The notes below the pieces were generated by a model that saw nothing but the letters and a program-made list of their open reading frames with translations, made no database searches and was not told where the DNA came from. From contig JHWS01000009.1 in NCBI GenBank assembly GCA_000687675.1, forward strand, positions 1-64,000: a DNA stretch of 64,000 bases, read 5' to 3'. The stretch is from Lachnospiraceae bacterium NC2008. Lineage in GTDB: Bacteria; Bacillota; Clostridia; Lachnospirales; Lachnospiraceae. Shown one piece after another: positions 1 to 8,615 of the stretch (within the stretch, counting starts at the first letter, position 1; every line of letters begins with the position of its first letter). The position numbers and the translations under genes were made by a program.

Positions 1-241
<241 letters not shown>

Positions 242-310
242 TGATAAGGGTAAAAATTGGAAGTGATTAAATATGAAGTGTGTGTTCGGTTTTCAGTGTG
301 CAAACACTAT

Positions 311-383
311 TCCTCAATAGCTCAGTTGGTAGAGCGCATGACTGTTAATCATGATGTCGTTGGTTCGAGTCCAACTTGGGGAG
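311..383 (+). tRNA. tRNA-Asn (anticodon GTT)
   Basis: Complete cloverleaf: acceptor TCCTCAA pairs with TTGGGGA, the anticodon loop is CTGTTAA and the T-loop TTCGAGT. The discriminator is G and no CCA is encoded. It is the first tRNA after the 23S gene and probably part of the rRNA transcript. Its sequence differs strongly from the second tRNA-Asn at 36051. Confidence 0.95.
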
Positions 384-450
384 CTAAAGTTTGAGTTTTA
401 TTAATTGCTCATTGCAGAGGCAATTTCGCAAAGTAAAACTGACATACTTA

Positions 451-475
451 AACAAATTTACTTCGTAAATTTGTT
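451..475 (+). other. Perfect hairpin in tRNA spacer
   Basis: AACAAATTTAC and GTAAATTTGTT are perfect complements around a TTC loop, between tRNA-Asn and tRNA-Val. There is no T-run, so it is more likely a processing or spacer hairpin than a terminator. A smaller TTGC/GCAA hairpin lies just upstream. Confidence 0.5.
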
Positions 476-500
476 ATGAGGTATTGGATACTAATAAACT

Positions 501-573
501 GGGGTCTTAGCTCAGCTGGGAGAGCATCTGCCTTACAAGCAGAGGGTCACAGGTTCGAGCCCTGTAGGCCCCA
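501..573 (+). tRNA. tRNA-Val (anticodon TAC)
   Basis: Acceptor GGGGTCT pairs with AGGCCCC. The anticodon is TAC and the T-loop TTCGAGC, with discriminator A and no encoded CCA. Second tRNA of the rRNA-linked cluster. Confidence 0.95.
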
Positions 574-594
574 CTAAGTAAATAAATATATTAT

Positions 595-676
<82 letters not shown>

Positions 677-745
677 GTTAATCACCAAGTGGTTAATTTT
701 ACCTTGGTGATTTTAAGTTAAAAGGATTGTTTGATTCTTTAATAA

Positions 746-819
746 CGCGGGGTGGAGCAGTCTGGAAGCTCGCCGGGCTCATAACCCGGAGGTCATAGGT
801 TCAAATCCTGTCCCCGCTA
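746..819 (+). tRNA. Initiator tRNA-fMet (anticodon CAT)
   Basis: Shows initiator hallmarks: the 1:72 position is unpaired (C1 opposite T72), and three G-C pairs flank the anticodon loop (GGGCTCATAACCC). The acceptor is otherwise GCGGGG/CCCCGC. Confidence 0.94.
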
Positions 820-889
820 CTAAAAGTTTGATTATGTCGTTCATAGTCAAAAGTCGTTTAAATTATAGGTTTTGATGTGTCGCTTATCA

Positions 890-1030
890 CGAATAATCGC
901 CCATCGTCTAAACCTACGGTTTATCCGATGACCGTTTGTCGCAAAGCGACAAACTACTTCAGCTCTTATCTAAGCGCTTACAAATGCAAGCATTTGACGC
1001 TCTTAGATAATCGCTGAAAGCGATTATTCG
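890..1030 (+). other. Structured multi-hairpin element inside the tRNA operon
   Basis: A 141-nt stretch between tRNA-fMet and tRNA-Phe is closed by an 11-bp stem (CGAATAATCGC 890-900 with GCGATTATTCG 1020-1030). Inside it are CATCG/CGATG with AAACC/GGTTT (902-930), the perfect TTTGTCGC/GCGACAAA hairpin (935-953), and a long arm TTATCTAAG/CTTAGATAA (966-1010) capped by AAATGC/GCATTT. No ORF fits. It could be an RNA processing or regulatory element, or a palindromic mobile element related in style to the repeats at 8392. Confidence 0.6.
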
Positions 1031-1045
1031 TTATACTTCTTATTC

Positions 1046-1118
<73 letters not shown>

Positions 1119-1147
1119 TTTTGTTATATAATTATATATAACAAGAT

Positions 1148-1220
1148 GGGATACTAGCTCAGGTGGTAGAGCACTTGACTTTTAATCAAGTTGTCGGGGG
1201 TTCGAATCCCCCGTGTCTCA
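1148..1220 (+). tRNA. tRNA-Lys (anticodon TTT)
   Basis: Acceptor GGGATAC pairs with GTGTCTC (one G-T pair). The anticodon loop CTTTTAA gives TTT. Last tRNA of the operon; a terminator follows. Compare the divergent tRNA-Lys at 35820. Confidence 0.95.
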
Positions 1221-1237
1221 TTTAAAAAGTAATTTTA

Positions 1238-1270
1238 AGACTTAAACATAATTGTTTGAGTCTTTTTTTT
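1238..1270 (+). terminator. Intrinsic terminator of the rRNA/tRNA operon
   Basis: Stem AAGACTTAAACA/TGTTTGAGTCTT followed by a T-run, 17 nt after tRNA-Lys. Confidence 0.85.
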
Positions 1271-1412
1271 TAATTTTAAAATTTTCCATAAAAACAATAT
1301 CATCCCATCGTATGTAATATATAAAGTAAAAAACATCATATATTTATGAGATAATAAGCTCAGATTTTATAAAGGAACTAATGACATGAATAAAACCATT
1401 AGGAGGAAAATA

Positions 1413-2747
1413 ATGAAAAGAAAATTAGCACAGAAAGTTTTACTTGGTATTACAGCAGCTTCATTACTTATGTCAGGATGTGGCAATAAGCAGACAGGTT
1501 CAGATCCTGCACCTACACCTGTATCAGAGGTTGAAGAAAATGAAACAGAAACTTCTGTACATGAAGAAGAAAAGCCTAATTCGGTTGTAGAAGAAGAACC
1601 AACTGTTATCAATGTTAACGTAGTTACACCTTCTGAGTCTAGAGTTGAGCAGTATGCTGATATGTCACTTGAACTTCTTAAGAGAGAATCATCAGCAAGT
1701 GAGAATGTTATGATTTCACCTGCTTCTATTATGTTCGCACTTGATATGTGCGCAGAAGGAGCCAGTGGTGACACATATGAGCAGATGGCAAATATTATAG
1801 CTCCAGGTGTAGAAAGAGATGACCTTAAGCAGGATGCAGCATATTTTGTAAGTCTATTTGAAGATGATACTATGCATATTGCAAACTCTGTTTGGGCTAA
1901 TGAGTCTATCGTTGGTAAAGATGGTCTCAATGCTAACTATATGAGCACATTAAAAAATTACTATAGTGCAGAAGCATTCTCAGAGGAATTTACTGGGGAA
2001 ACAGTTAATAAGGTAAATGAATGGATTGATGATAATACTAACCATATGATTCCACAGGTTATTGATGATACTGCAATTTCATCATCTATGATTCTTGTTA
2101 ACTGTCTTGCATTTGACGGAAGCTGGGAAAAAGCATATGAAGAAGGCAGAGTCAATGAAAATGGCACATTTAACGGTATAAACGGTGAAGAAGAGGCTAC
2201 TATGATGTCCAGCACAGAAGGAATATACCTTGAAAACTCTAGTGCAACAGGATTTATTAAGCCATATGAGGGAGATAAGTTTAGCTTTATGGCTATCCTT
2301 CCAAAGGATGAAGAGGTTAATATTGCTGACTTTGTAGGTAACTTTACAGGTGCCGATTATATGGAACTTTATAACAGTGCACAGTATACAGATGTTCAAA
2401 CTATTATGCCAAAGATCAGCTTTGAATATGAAAATGACCTTAATAAGACACTTATAGATTTAGGTATGACAGATGCTTTTGATTCAGAGCTTGCTCAGTT
2501 TGACGATATGGTAGCAGATCCAGATGCTCATCAGTTTTATGTTGGCAGAGTAATTCATAAGACAAAGATTGATATTAACGAAGATGGAACACAGGCTGCT
2601 GCTGCAACAGTTGTTTTGATGAAAGAAAATGCAGTTGCCCCTGCCCCTGTTTTATATGTAAACCTTGATAGACCATATGCATTTGCAATAATTGATAATG
2701 AAACAGGTGCACCTGTATTTATGGGTACAGTAAATACTACAAAATAA
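1413..2747 (+). CDS. Serpin-family protease inhibitor, lipoprotein
   Basis: A 444-residue protein of the serpin family, suicide inhibitors of serine or cysteine proteases. The first ~25 residues form a lipoprotein signal with lipobox LMSGC, so it is probably anchored on the outer face of the membrane. An acidic linker follows, then the serpin fold, recognisable from NVMISPASIMFALDMCAEGA near the start and the C-terminal hinge EDGTQAAAATVV with the terminal motif DRPYAFAIID. The small-residue hinge supports a real inhibitor rather than a non-inhibitory relative. The start is the ATG at 1413, with AGGAGG 6 nt upstream; an in-frame ATG at 1386 has no such site. It is monocistronic with its own terminator. 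Gut and rumen bacterial serpins often protect against host or competitor proteases; the target here is unknown. Confidence 0.9.
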   Translation: MKRKLAQKVLLGITAASLLMSGCGNKQTGSDPAPTPVSEVEENETETSVHEEEKPNSVVEEEPTVINVNVVTPSESRVEQYADMSLELLKRESSASENVMISPASIMFALDMCAEGASGDTYEQMANIIAPGVERDDLKQDAAYFVSLFEDDTMHIANSVWANESIVGKDGLNANYMSTLKNYYSAEAFSEEFTGETVNKVNEWIDDNTNHMIPQVIDDTAISSSMILVNCLAFDGSWEKAYEEGRVNENGTFNGINGEEEATMMSSTEGIYLENSSATGFIKPYEGDKFSFMAILPKDEEVNIADFVGNFTGADYMELYNSAQYTDVQTIMPKISFEYENDLNKTLIDLGMTDAFDSELAQFDDMVADPDAHQFYVGRVIHKTKIDINEDGTQAAAATVVLMKENAVAPAPVLYVNLDRPYAFAIIDNETGAPVFMGTVNTTK

Positions 2748-2762
2748 TATTTAAAAACTATA

Positions 2763-2806
2763 GCGACCATATGAAGAAATATAAAACTTCATATGGTCGT
2801 TTTTAT
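2763..2806 (+). terminator. Terminator after serpin
   Basis: Perfect 13-bp stem CGACCATATGAAG/CTTCATATGGTCG followed by TTTTTAT, 15 nt after the serpin stop. Confidence 0.88.
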
Positions 2807-2856
2807 ATTGGTGATATATAATATTAAAAGTATTTTTTGACTTACAAGGAAAGTAA

Positions 2857-5097
2857 ATGGAAGCAATAGGAATAATCCTTAGTTTAAGTTTAATATTTTT
2901 ATCTGCAACTGCTTTTAATATTGGTGTTAGTTTCTATAAGAAAGAAAAGGAAGCAGGAGAGTACAGAAAATTCATGCTATTTATAGGAATTTTCTGCGGC
3001 CTCTGGTGCCTTGGCTACGGAGCAATAGGTCTTATACCTTATTTTATTGTTGCCAAAATCGCCAGAATCATCTCCTTATTTGGTATTATTGGATTTCTTG
3101 TGGCTGAGTGCTACATAATCATAGATATGGGCTATAAGGATCCAGTTTCAGCCTTATTTTATAAAGTGTTTATCTTTTTCTATGCCATTTCTGACTGGAT
3201 TATATTTTCAAATTCTAAAGTAGATAGTTTTGTAAGAATTGGAAGCTGGACTACATGGTACGGTAATATGAACTTTGAAAGGTATTACCACCTCTTCTTC
3301 CTTGCTTCCATGATTGTTCTTATGACCTTATTTGCTATAGTATGGTTCATTAATTCAAAGTACAGAAGAACAAAGAAGTTTATTATCTGTCTCTTCTTCT
3401 CTAATGTATTTATTATTCTTGGAGCGCTTCCAGATACAATACTTAATGTATATAAGCTTCCAGCATTTCCAACATCAGGAATAGGAGGCTTCTTAACAAC
3501 ATATTTACTCTGGTATTTCTCAACAAGATACAACTCATTTAATATCACACTTACCAACCTAAGCTCTTATGTTTATGACTCCCTTAACGTTGCCATTCTG
3601 GCACTTAACGATGATGACAGAATACAGCTGGCCAACAACTATGCCAAAGCAGAATTCCCTAACATAAAGAGGGGAATCTCAGGAATAGGCGATGTTTTTA
3701 CACTTACAGATATTACTGTTAATGAACTATATAGAAAAGTTATAAAACTTGGTGAAATCGAATGCCGAGGAATCTCTATGCAAACAGGCAAGAAATATGC
3801 CTTAAGTATAACTGCCATATATGACGAGGTTCATGACCCATACTGTATCCTTTGTGCTGCATATGATATTAGTAAGGAAGAAGAACTTATTAAGCAGGTT
3901 ACTGAGGCTAATAATGCAAAGAGTGACTTCCTTGCAAATATGTCCCATGAGATTCGTACTCCTATCAATGCTGTTCTTGGTATGGATGAGATGATTCTTA
4001 GAGAATCTGAAGATAAGAAGATATTAGAATACGCTGAGAATATTCAGACAGCAGGTAGAGCACTTCTTGCTCTTATTAACGATATTCTGGACTTCTCTAA
4101 GATTGAATCAGGCTGCTTTGAGATTATGGAGACTGACTATAGTTTAGCCTCTCTTCTTAATGACAGTATGAGTATGCTTGTTATGAGAGCCACAGAAAAG
4201 AATCTTAAGATGTCATTGGACTGTGACAGTAAGATTCCTTCTAAGCTTACAGGTGACGAGGTCAGAATAAGACAGATACTAATCAATCTTTTGTCCAATG
4301 CTGTTAAGTATACGAAAGAAGGAAAGATTACTCTAAGAGCCAGATATAATGCTATAGATGATGAGCATATTAATCTTATATTAGAAGTTCAGGATACTGG
4401 TATCGGCATAAAAGATGACAATATTAATGAAATCTTTAGTAACTTCGTTCGTATAGAGGAAAAGAGAAATCGTAACATCGAAGGAACAGGTCTTGGCCTT
4501 GCAATAACAAAACTTATTACTGACCTGATGGACGGCGATATTGAAGTATCCAGCGTATACGGCGAGGGTTCAACATTTAGAGTTACTATCCCTCAGAAGG
4601 TAGCAGACTCTACCCCTGTTGGAGATGTTAATGAGAAGTATATTGATAATTCCAAGGCTAAAACCCATAAGGATGATGCTTTATTTACAGCTCCAGATGC
4701 CAAGATACTTGTAGTTGATGATGTTAAGATGAACATTACTGTAATTAGAGGCCTCCTTAAGAGAACCAAGATACAGGTTGATACAGCTATAAGCGGAAAG
4801 TCTGCTCTTGAACTTATTGAAAAGAATAAGTATGACCTGATATTTATGGACCATATGATGCCAGATATGGACGGCGTTGAGACCTATAACAAGATGAAAG
4901 AGGAGGGAACTCCTAACGACGATACGCCAGTTATTATGCTTACTGCCAATGCCGTTAATGGGGTTAAAGAGCAGTATATAGAAGAGGGATTTGCAGACTA
5001 TCTTCCAAAGCCAGTTAGAGGTAAGGAATTGGAGGAAATGCTTAAGAAGTACCTTCCAAAAGATAAAATCCTAACATCAGTGCAAAATATGCAATAA
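2857..5097 (+). CDS. Membrane hybrid sensor histidine kinase with receiver domain
   Basis: 746 residues. The first ~225 residues hold about seven hydrophobic segments (a membrane sensor region of no clear type). A PAS-like segment (~230-340) follows, then HisKA with the phospho-acceptor in NMSHEIRTPINAVLG (His ~364), an ATPase domain (N-box NLLSNAVKYT, G1 DTGIGI, G2 EGTGLGL), and a C-terminal receiver (~615-735) with phospho-acceptor Asp ~665 in FMDHMMPDMDG. There is no HPt domain and no adjacent regulator, so the partner is elsewhere or the receiver gates the kinase itself. AAGGAA precedes the ATG. The kinase-receiver core is very like that of the protein at 13506, which suggests a paralogous family in this genome. 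Confidence 0.93.
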   Translation: MEAIGIILSLSLIFLSATAFNIGVSFYKKEKEAGEYRKFMLFIGIFCGLWCLGYGAIGLIPYFIVAKIARIISLFGIIGFLVAECYIIIDMGYKDPVSALFYKVFIFFYAISDWIIFSNSKVDSFVRIGSWTTWYGNMNFERYYHLFFLASMIVLMTLFAIVWFINSKYRRTKKFIICLFFSNVFIILGALPDTILNVYKLPAFPTSGIGGFLTTYLLWYFSTRYNSFNITLTNLSSYVYDSLNVAILALNDDDRIQLANNYAKAEFPNIKRGISGIGDVFTLTDITVNELYRKVIKLGEIECRGISMQTGKKYALSITAIYDEVHDPYCILCAAYDISKEEELIKQVTEANNAKSDFLANMSHEIRTPINAVLGMDEMILRESEDKKILEYAENIQTAGRALLALINDILDFSKIESGCFEIMETDYSLASLLNDSMSMLVMRATEKNLKMSLDCDSKIPSKLTGDEVRIRQILINLLSNAVKYTKEGKITLRARYNAIDDEHINLILEVQDTGIGIKDDNINEIFSNFVRIEEKRNRNIEGTGLGLAITKLITDLMDGDIEVSSVYGEGSTFRVTIPQKVADSTPVGDVNEKYIDNSKAKTHKDDALFTAPDAKILVVDDVKMNITVIRGLLKRTKIQVDTAISGKSALELIEKNKYDLIFMDHMMPDMDGVETYNKMKEEGTPNDDTPVIMLTANAVNGVKEQYIEEGFADYLPKPVRGKELEEMLKKYLPKDKILTSVQNMQ

Positions 5098-5236
5098 AAG
5101 GCAAAAAAAATAGACAATTTATCCGAACATTTTTCTGTGATTTATGCCACTGTTAATATAGCCTCCAAGTCTATGAAAAATAGGCAAAATACTATACAAT
5201 GTTACTAAATGCTACTATGCTAAGGAGGTTACGACT

Positions 5237-7279
5237 ATGAATATTGCACTACTTGTTATTGCGATTGCAGAGGCTGTTATCATTCTCGGGTTAATCGCAT
5301 ATCTTGCAATCAATGCCGCATCAATTAACCGTATATATGAGAATACTAAACAGATTGCAAGTAAGAATGTAGAAGTAGAAGACATACCACTATCTGGTTC
5401 AGGTTCTACGAAAGCTCTGGCACATAACATTAACGTTATAAAGAGCAATCTAATATCATTTATCGAATCTACTAAGGGCAACGTTATAACACTTACTGAC
5501 GCAATTGATGCCCTTTCTAAATCTACAACATCTAATGAACATGCCACAGAGCAGACAACTAATTCTATTCTCACTGTAGCAGAGAAGGCCAATGAGCAGC
5601 TTCAGCTTGTTAAAGACAATCTTGAAATGATTGAGTCTAACGACGAGCAGCTTAAGATTATTGATACTTCTATGCATTCAATTCAGCAGACATTACATGA
5701 GTCAGTTAATAGCTGTGAAGTGGGAATAAGGAATCTTGAGAAGTATGAGTCTGATATGAAGGTTGTATCAGACAATCTTGATAAGTCTATGAATATCCTT
5801 AATGAATTCAATGAGGAAATTAAAGAGATTAATACTATCGGTGAGATAGTTGTAGATCTTAGTGAAGAACTTCAGCTTCTTGCTCTTAATGCTTCTATAG
5901 AGGCAGCCAGAGCTGGCGAGGCAGGCAAGGGCTTTGCAGTTGTATCTCAGGAGATGAGTATTCTTTCTGGTAAGACCAAAGAGAATATGGATATGATTAA
6001 CGGCATCCTTACTAAGGTTACGGAAAGCAGCCAGTTTGTTAATGAAAGTATTAATAACTGTAGCTCAACATTTAGCGCAAGTTCTGAGATTTTCGTTGAT
6101 GTAAGTGATTCATTCAGAGTAATAAGCGGACAGAGCCAGCAGATTAACAAGAAGATGAATGATATGTCTGGCAAGTATGAAAATATTGCTTCTAACTCAT
6201 CTGTTTCAAGAGAGAAAGCTGAGAATATCTTCTCGGCTTCAGAAACTATTTCAGACAGCACAAGAGATGTTGTTGCTATATCTGAAGAGACTTCAGCTAA
6301 CTCAGCACATATGACACAGAATGTTGAGTCACTTGAATCTATGCTTATAAGTATCCGTAATCTTATTAAGCAGTTTAATACAGGTGTTACACCTTCTAGC
6401 AAGAACAGAAGTAACAAGGTTGTTATTGCATACTTTAGTAAGCTTGATAACTTCTTCTGGTATCAGATTAGACGTGGTGTTTTATATGCTCAGAAGGAAC
6501 TTAAGGACAACAATGTTGAGATTAAGTACTTCCCATATAAGGATGATATTGAGGAGAAGCAATTCCCTTCAGATGTTTCTTGGTGTATAGAGAATGGTGT
6601 TGATGCTATTATCTATCCTGGCTTCCTTGAACTTGCCAATAAAGAGATAGCACAGGCAGCTAATAAGGGTATTAAGATATTCACATATAACTGTGATTGT
6701 AATTCTTCTATTAAGCGTGTATCTTGCTATGAACCAGATCAGGAAGAGGCTGGTGAGCTTGCAGCTAAGGCAGCAGCTAAGGCTATTAAGAGAGCTGGTA
6801 ATATCTATATTATTGCAGGTGATCGTAAGCAGGCTGTTAACTCACTTAGATACAATGCATTTGTTAACTACATAACAAAGAACTACAAGAACATAAAGAT
6901 TGTTGGTACAACAGAGGTTACAAATATTCCAGAGGATACATACAAGACAGAACTTGAGATTCTTAAGAATCATCCAGAAATTGACCTTATCTATTCAACA
7001 ACTGGTATGCAGATTCAGCTTGCTAAAGCAATTGAAGATTCTGGTAGAGCTGGCAAGGTTAGAGCTGTTATCTTCGATCACAATGATGAGATATTTAGCT
7101 ACATCAATAAGGGTGTTATTGCAGCAGCTATTGACCATGATCCATTTAGCCAGGGCCATGACCCTATTATCTACATCTACAACAACATAGTAGATGGACT
7201 TGTACTTCCATCTGATAGAATCAAGTGCAAGGCAAGTGTAGTTGACTCAGATAATATTAAAGAGCACCTTGTGTCATAA
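5237..7279 (+). CDS. Chemoreceptor-like signalling protein fused to a C-terminal sugar-binding (type 1 periplasmic-binding) domain
   Basis: 680 residues. One N-terminal membrane helix (~3-26) leads into a long coiled coil with the methyl-accepting hairpin tip at ~211-238 ([20 protein letters not shown], the CheA/CheW-contact region). From ~394 to the end the protein is a type 1 solute-binding fold like ribose/galactose-binding proteins ([20 protein letters not shown] at its start, then [16 protein letters not shown] and AVIFDHND). With one N-terminal helix and the signalling hairpin necessarily cytoplasmic, the binding domain should also be cytoplasmic, the reverse of a normal chemoreceptor. 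TAAGGAGG stands before the ATG. The ligand is unknown; an intracellular sugar is the natural guess. Confidence 0.85.
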   Translation: MNIALLVIAIAEAVIILGLIAYLAINAASINRIYENTKQIASKNVEVEDIPLSGSGSTKALAHNINVIKSNLISFIESTKGNVITLTDAIDALSKSTTSNEHATEQTTNSILTVAEKANEQLQLVKDNLEMIESNDEQLKIIDTSMHSIQQTLHESVNSCEVGIRNLEKYESDMKVVSDNLDKSMNILNEFNEEIKEINTIGEIVVDLSEELQLLALNASIEAARAGEAGKGFAVVSQEMSILSGKTKENMDMINGILTKVTESSQFVNESINNCSSTFSASSEIFVDVSDSFRVISGQSQQINKKMNDMSGKYENIASNSSVSREKAENIFSASETISDSTRDVVAISEETSANSAHMTQNVESLESMLISIRNLIKQFNTGVTPSSKNRSNKVVIAYFSKLDNFFWYQIRRGVLYAQKELKDNNVEIKYFPYKDDIEEKQFPSDVSWCIENGVDAIIYPGFLELANKEIAQAANKGIKIFTYNCDCNSSIKRVSCYEPDQEEAGELAAKAAAKAIKRAGNIYIIAGDRKQAVNSLRYNAFVNYITKNYKNIKIVGTTEVTNIPEDTYKTELEILKNHPEIDLIYSTTGMQIQLAKAIEDSGRAGKVRAVIFDHNDEIFSYINKGVIAAAIDHDPFSQGHDPIIYIYNNIVDGLVLPSDRIKCKASVVDSDNIKEHLVS

Positions 7280-7330
7280 GCATAAAAACATAAGGGGCTA
7301 AAATATATTACTTACGTGTAGGACTTAAAA

Positions 7331-8374
7331 TTGACTAGAAATAATAAAGAGGCGTCAGTAGCTACTGGCGCCTTTAAACAGGATAATAAAAAACGAAGAA
7401 TAGATTTGGATATCATAAGGATTACTGCAATCCTTATGATTTTTGTATTTCATTTTTATGAAGCCTATGGCTTTACTGATTCTAGTTTCTATATCTATAA
7501 GAATGGTGGCTGGGGAGCTGTAGGAACAACTATGTTCTATATCCTGTCAGGCTACCTCCTTACACTGGGCTCTATGAAGGCCTTCTATAAGAGACGTTTT
7601 CTGTCTATCTTTCCAGCATTTTATATGGCATTTATAATGGCTTACTTATTTGAGGCCCATCTAAGGGGATACTTTACATTTGCAGGAAGTCTTAAAAAAC
7701 TTATATACACACTGTTTGGAATAGATGGATATGTAGGCTATTTTGGCATATCATCATATGCCTTGGTAGGAGAGTGGTTCACAGCTATAATTATAGCTAT
7801 CTATATTATTTATCCACTTCTTAGATATGCCCTTAATCATTTTAAATGGACAGCAACAATCCTTATATTACTTGCATATCTTGCTAACCTAAAATATGGC
7901 ATATTCTCATTTTCACCAGATGCAACTATATTTACAGGCTTACTTATGTTCTGGATTGGTATGCTCTTTGCCAAATATCAGGATAAACTCCATAAGGTTT
8001 GGTTTATAGCAATTCCGCTTATTATGCCTATAATACTTATAATTAACGTAAAATTGCCATATTATCCACTGATATGGAAGAATCTTCTTGGTATATCTCT
8101 TTTCTTAGTTATAGAGCTTATTACTTATAAATGCCTGAGTATAAAACCTCTTTCAGGCATTATTTCGAAACCAATAACATATCTAAGTGGCGTATCATAC
8201 GCTATATACCTTACACATCACTATATAATATATAAATTCAGAGATTTAAAAGGTTTTATCGATGCTGGTCCATATACTTTGGCTGTAACATTTACAGCTA
8301 TTTTAGGCCTTGTACTAGTCATATCTATACTCATAACCTTCCTCACAAACATTATTACGAGAAAAAAACGCTAA
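7331..8374 (+). CDS. Membrane acyltransferase, acyltransferase-3 family
   Basis: 347 residues with about ten hydrophobic helices. The N-terminal signature RRIDLDIIRITAILMIFVFH, with the conserved His, and FYILSGYLLT mark the acyltransferase-3 family, which moves acetyl or other acyl groups onto surface glycans, peptidoglycan or antibiotics. The start is TTG at 7331, because the family's N-terminal IDxLR motif begins only ~24 codons later and no ATG lies before it; the ribosome site is weak. A near-perfect palindrome (7351-7372) lies within the first codons. The substrate cannot be inferred from the neighbours. Confidence 0.82.
   Translation: MTRNNKEASVATGAFKQDNKKRRIDLDIIRITAILMIFVFHFYEAYGFTDSSFYIYKNGGWGAVGTTMFYILSGYLLTLGSMKAFYKRRFLSIFPAFYMAFIMAYLFEAHLRGYFTFAGSLKKLIYTLFGIDGYVGYFGISSYALVGEWFTAIIIAIYIIYPLLRYALNHFKWTATILILLAYLANLKYGIFSFSPDATIFTGLLMFWIGMLFAKYQDKLHKVWFIAIPLIMPIILIINVKLPYYPLIWKNLLGISLFLVIELITYKCLSIKPLSGIISKPITYLSGVSYAIYLTHHYIIYKFRDLKGFIDAGPYTLAVTFTAILGLVLVISILITFLTNIITRKKR
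7351..7372. other. Palindrome at the start of the acyltransferase gene
   Basis: GGCGTCAGT and ACTGGCGCC form a 9-bp stem (one G-T pair), followed by TTT. It may act as a weak terminator for the upstream gene or mask the TTG start region. Confidence 0.4.
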
Positions 8375-8391
8375 TGCTCGCATGGCTCCTG

Positions 8392-8566
8392 CTTTTGTGA
8401 TATATAGCAATCGCAAGCGATTGTTATCACAATGCGGTCGTCAAGAACACATAAATGTGTTCTTTCCTCGTCGCTTTTGTGATATATAACAATCGCAAGC
8501 GATTGTTATCACAATGCGGTCGTCAAGAACATATAAATATGTTCTTTCCTCGTCGCTTTTGTGATA
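8392..8566. repeat. 82-bp tandem repeat with two hairpins per unit (2 copies plus a partial third)
   Basis: Copies at 8392-8473 and 8474-8555, and the first 11 nt of a third. Each unit has a hairpin GTGATA...CAATCGC/GCGATTG...TATCAC and a second perfect hairpin built on AGAACA/TGTTCT. I see only three differences between the copies, and all keep base pairing: G-T becomes A-T in hairpin 1, and a C-G pair becomes T-A in hairpin 2. There is no ORF. It lies between the acyltransferase and the secreted protein gene. Confidence 0.85.
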
Positions 8567-8615
8567 AAATATAAGGTGCTTCATTACGTTTTATCTTTGT
8601 GATGATGGAGGTAAT

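Noticed and set aside
7351-7372. Definite terminator of the chemoreceptor-like gene
   Set aside because: The stem is good but followed by only three T, and it lies inside the likely acyltransferase reading frame.
8392-8566. CRISPR array
   Set aside because: Units are 82 bp and adjoin directly with no variable spacers; no cas genes are present.
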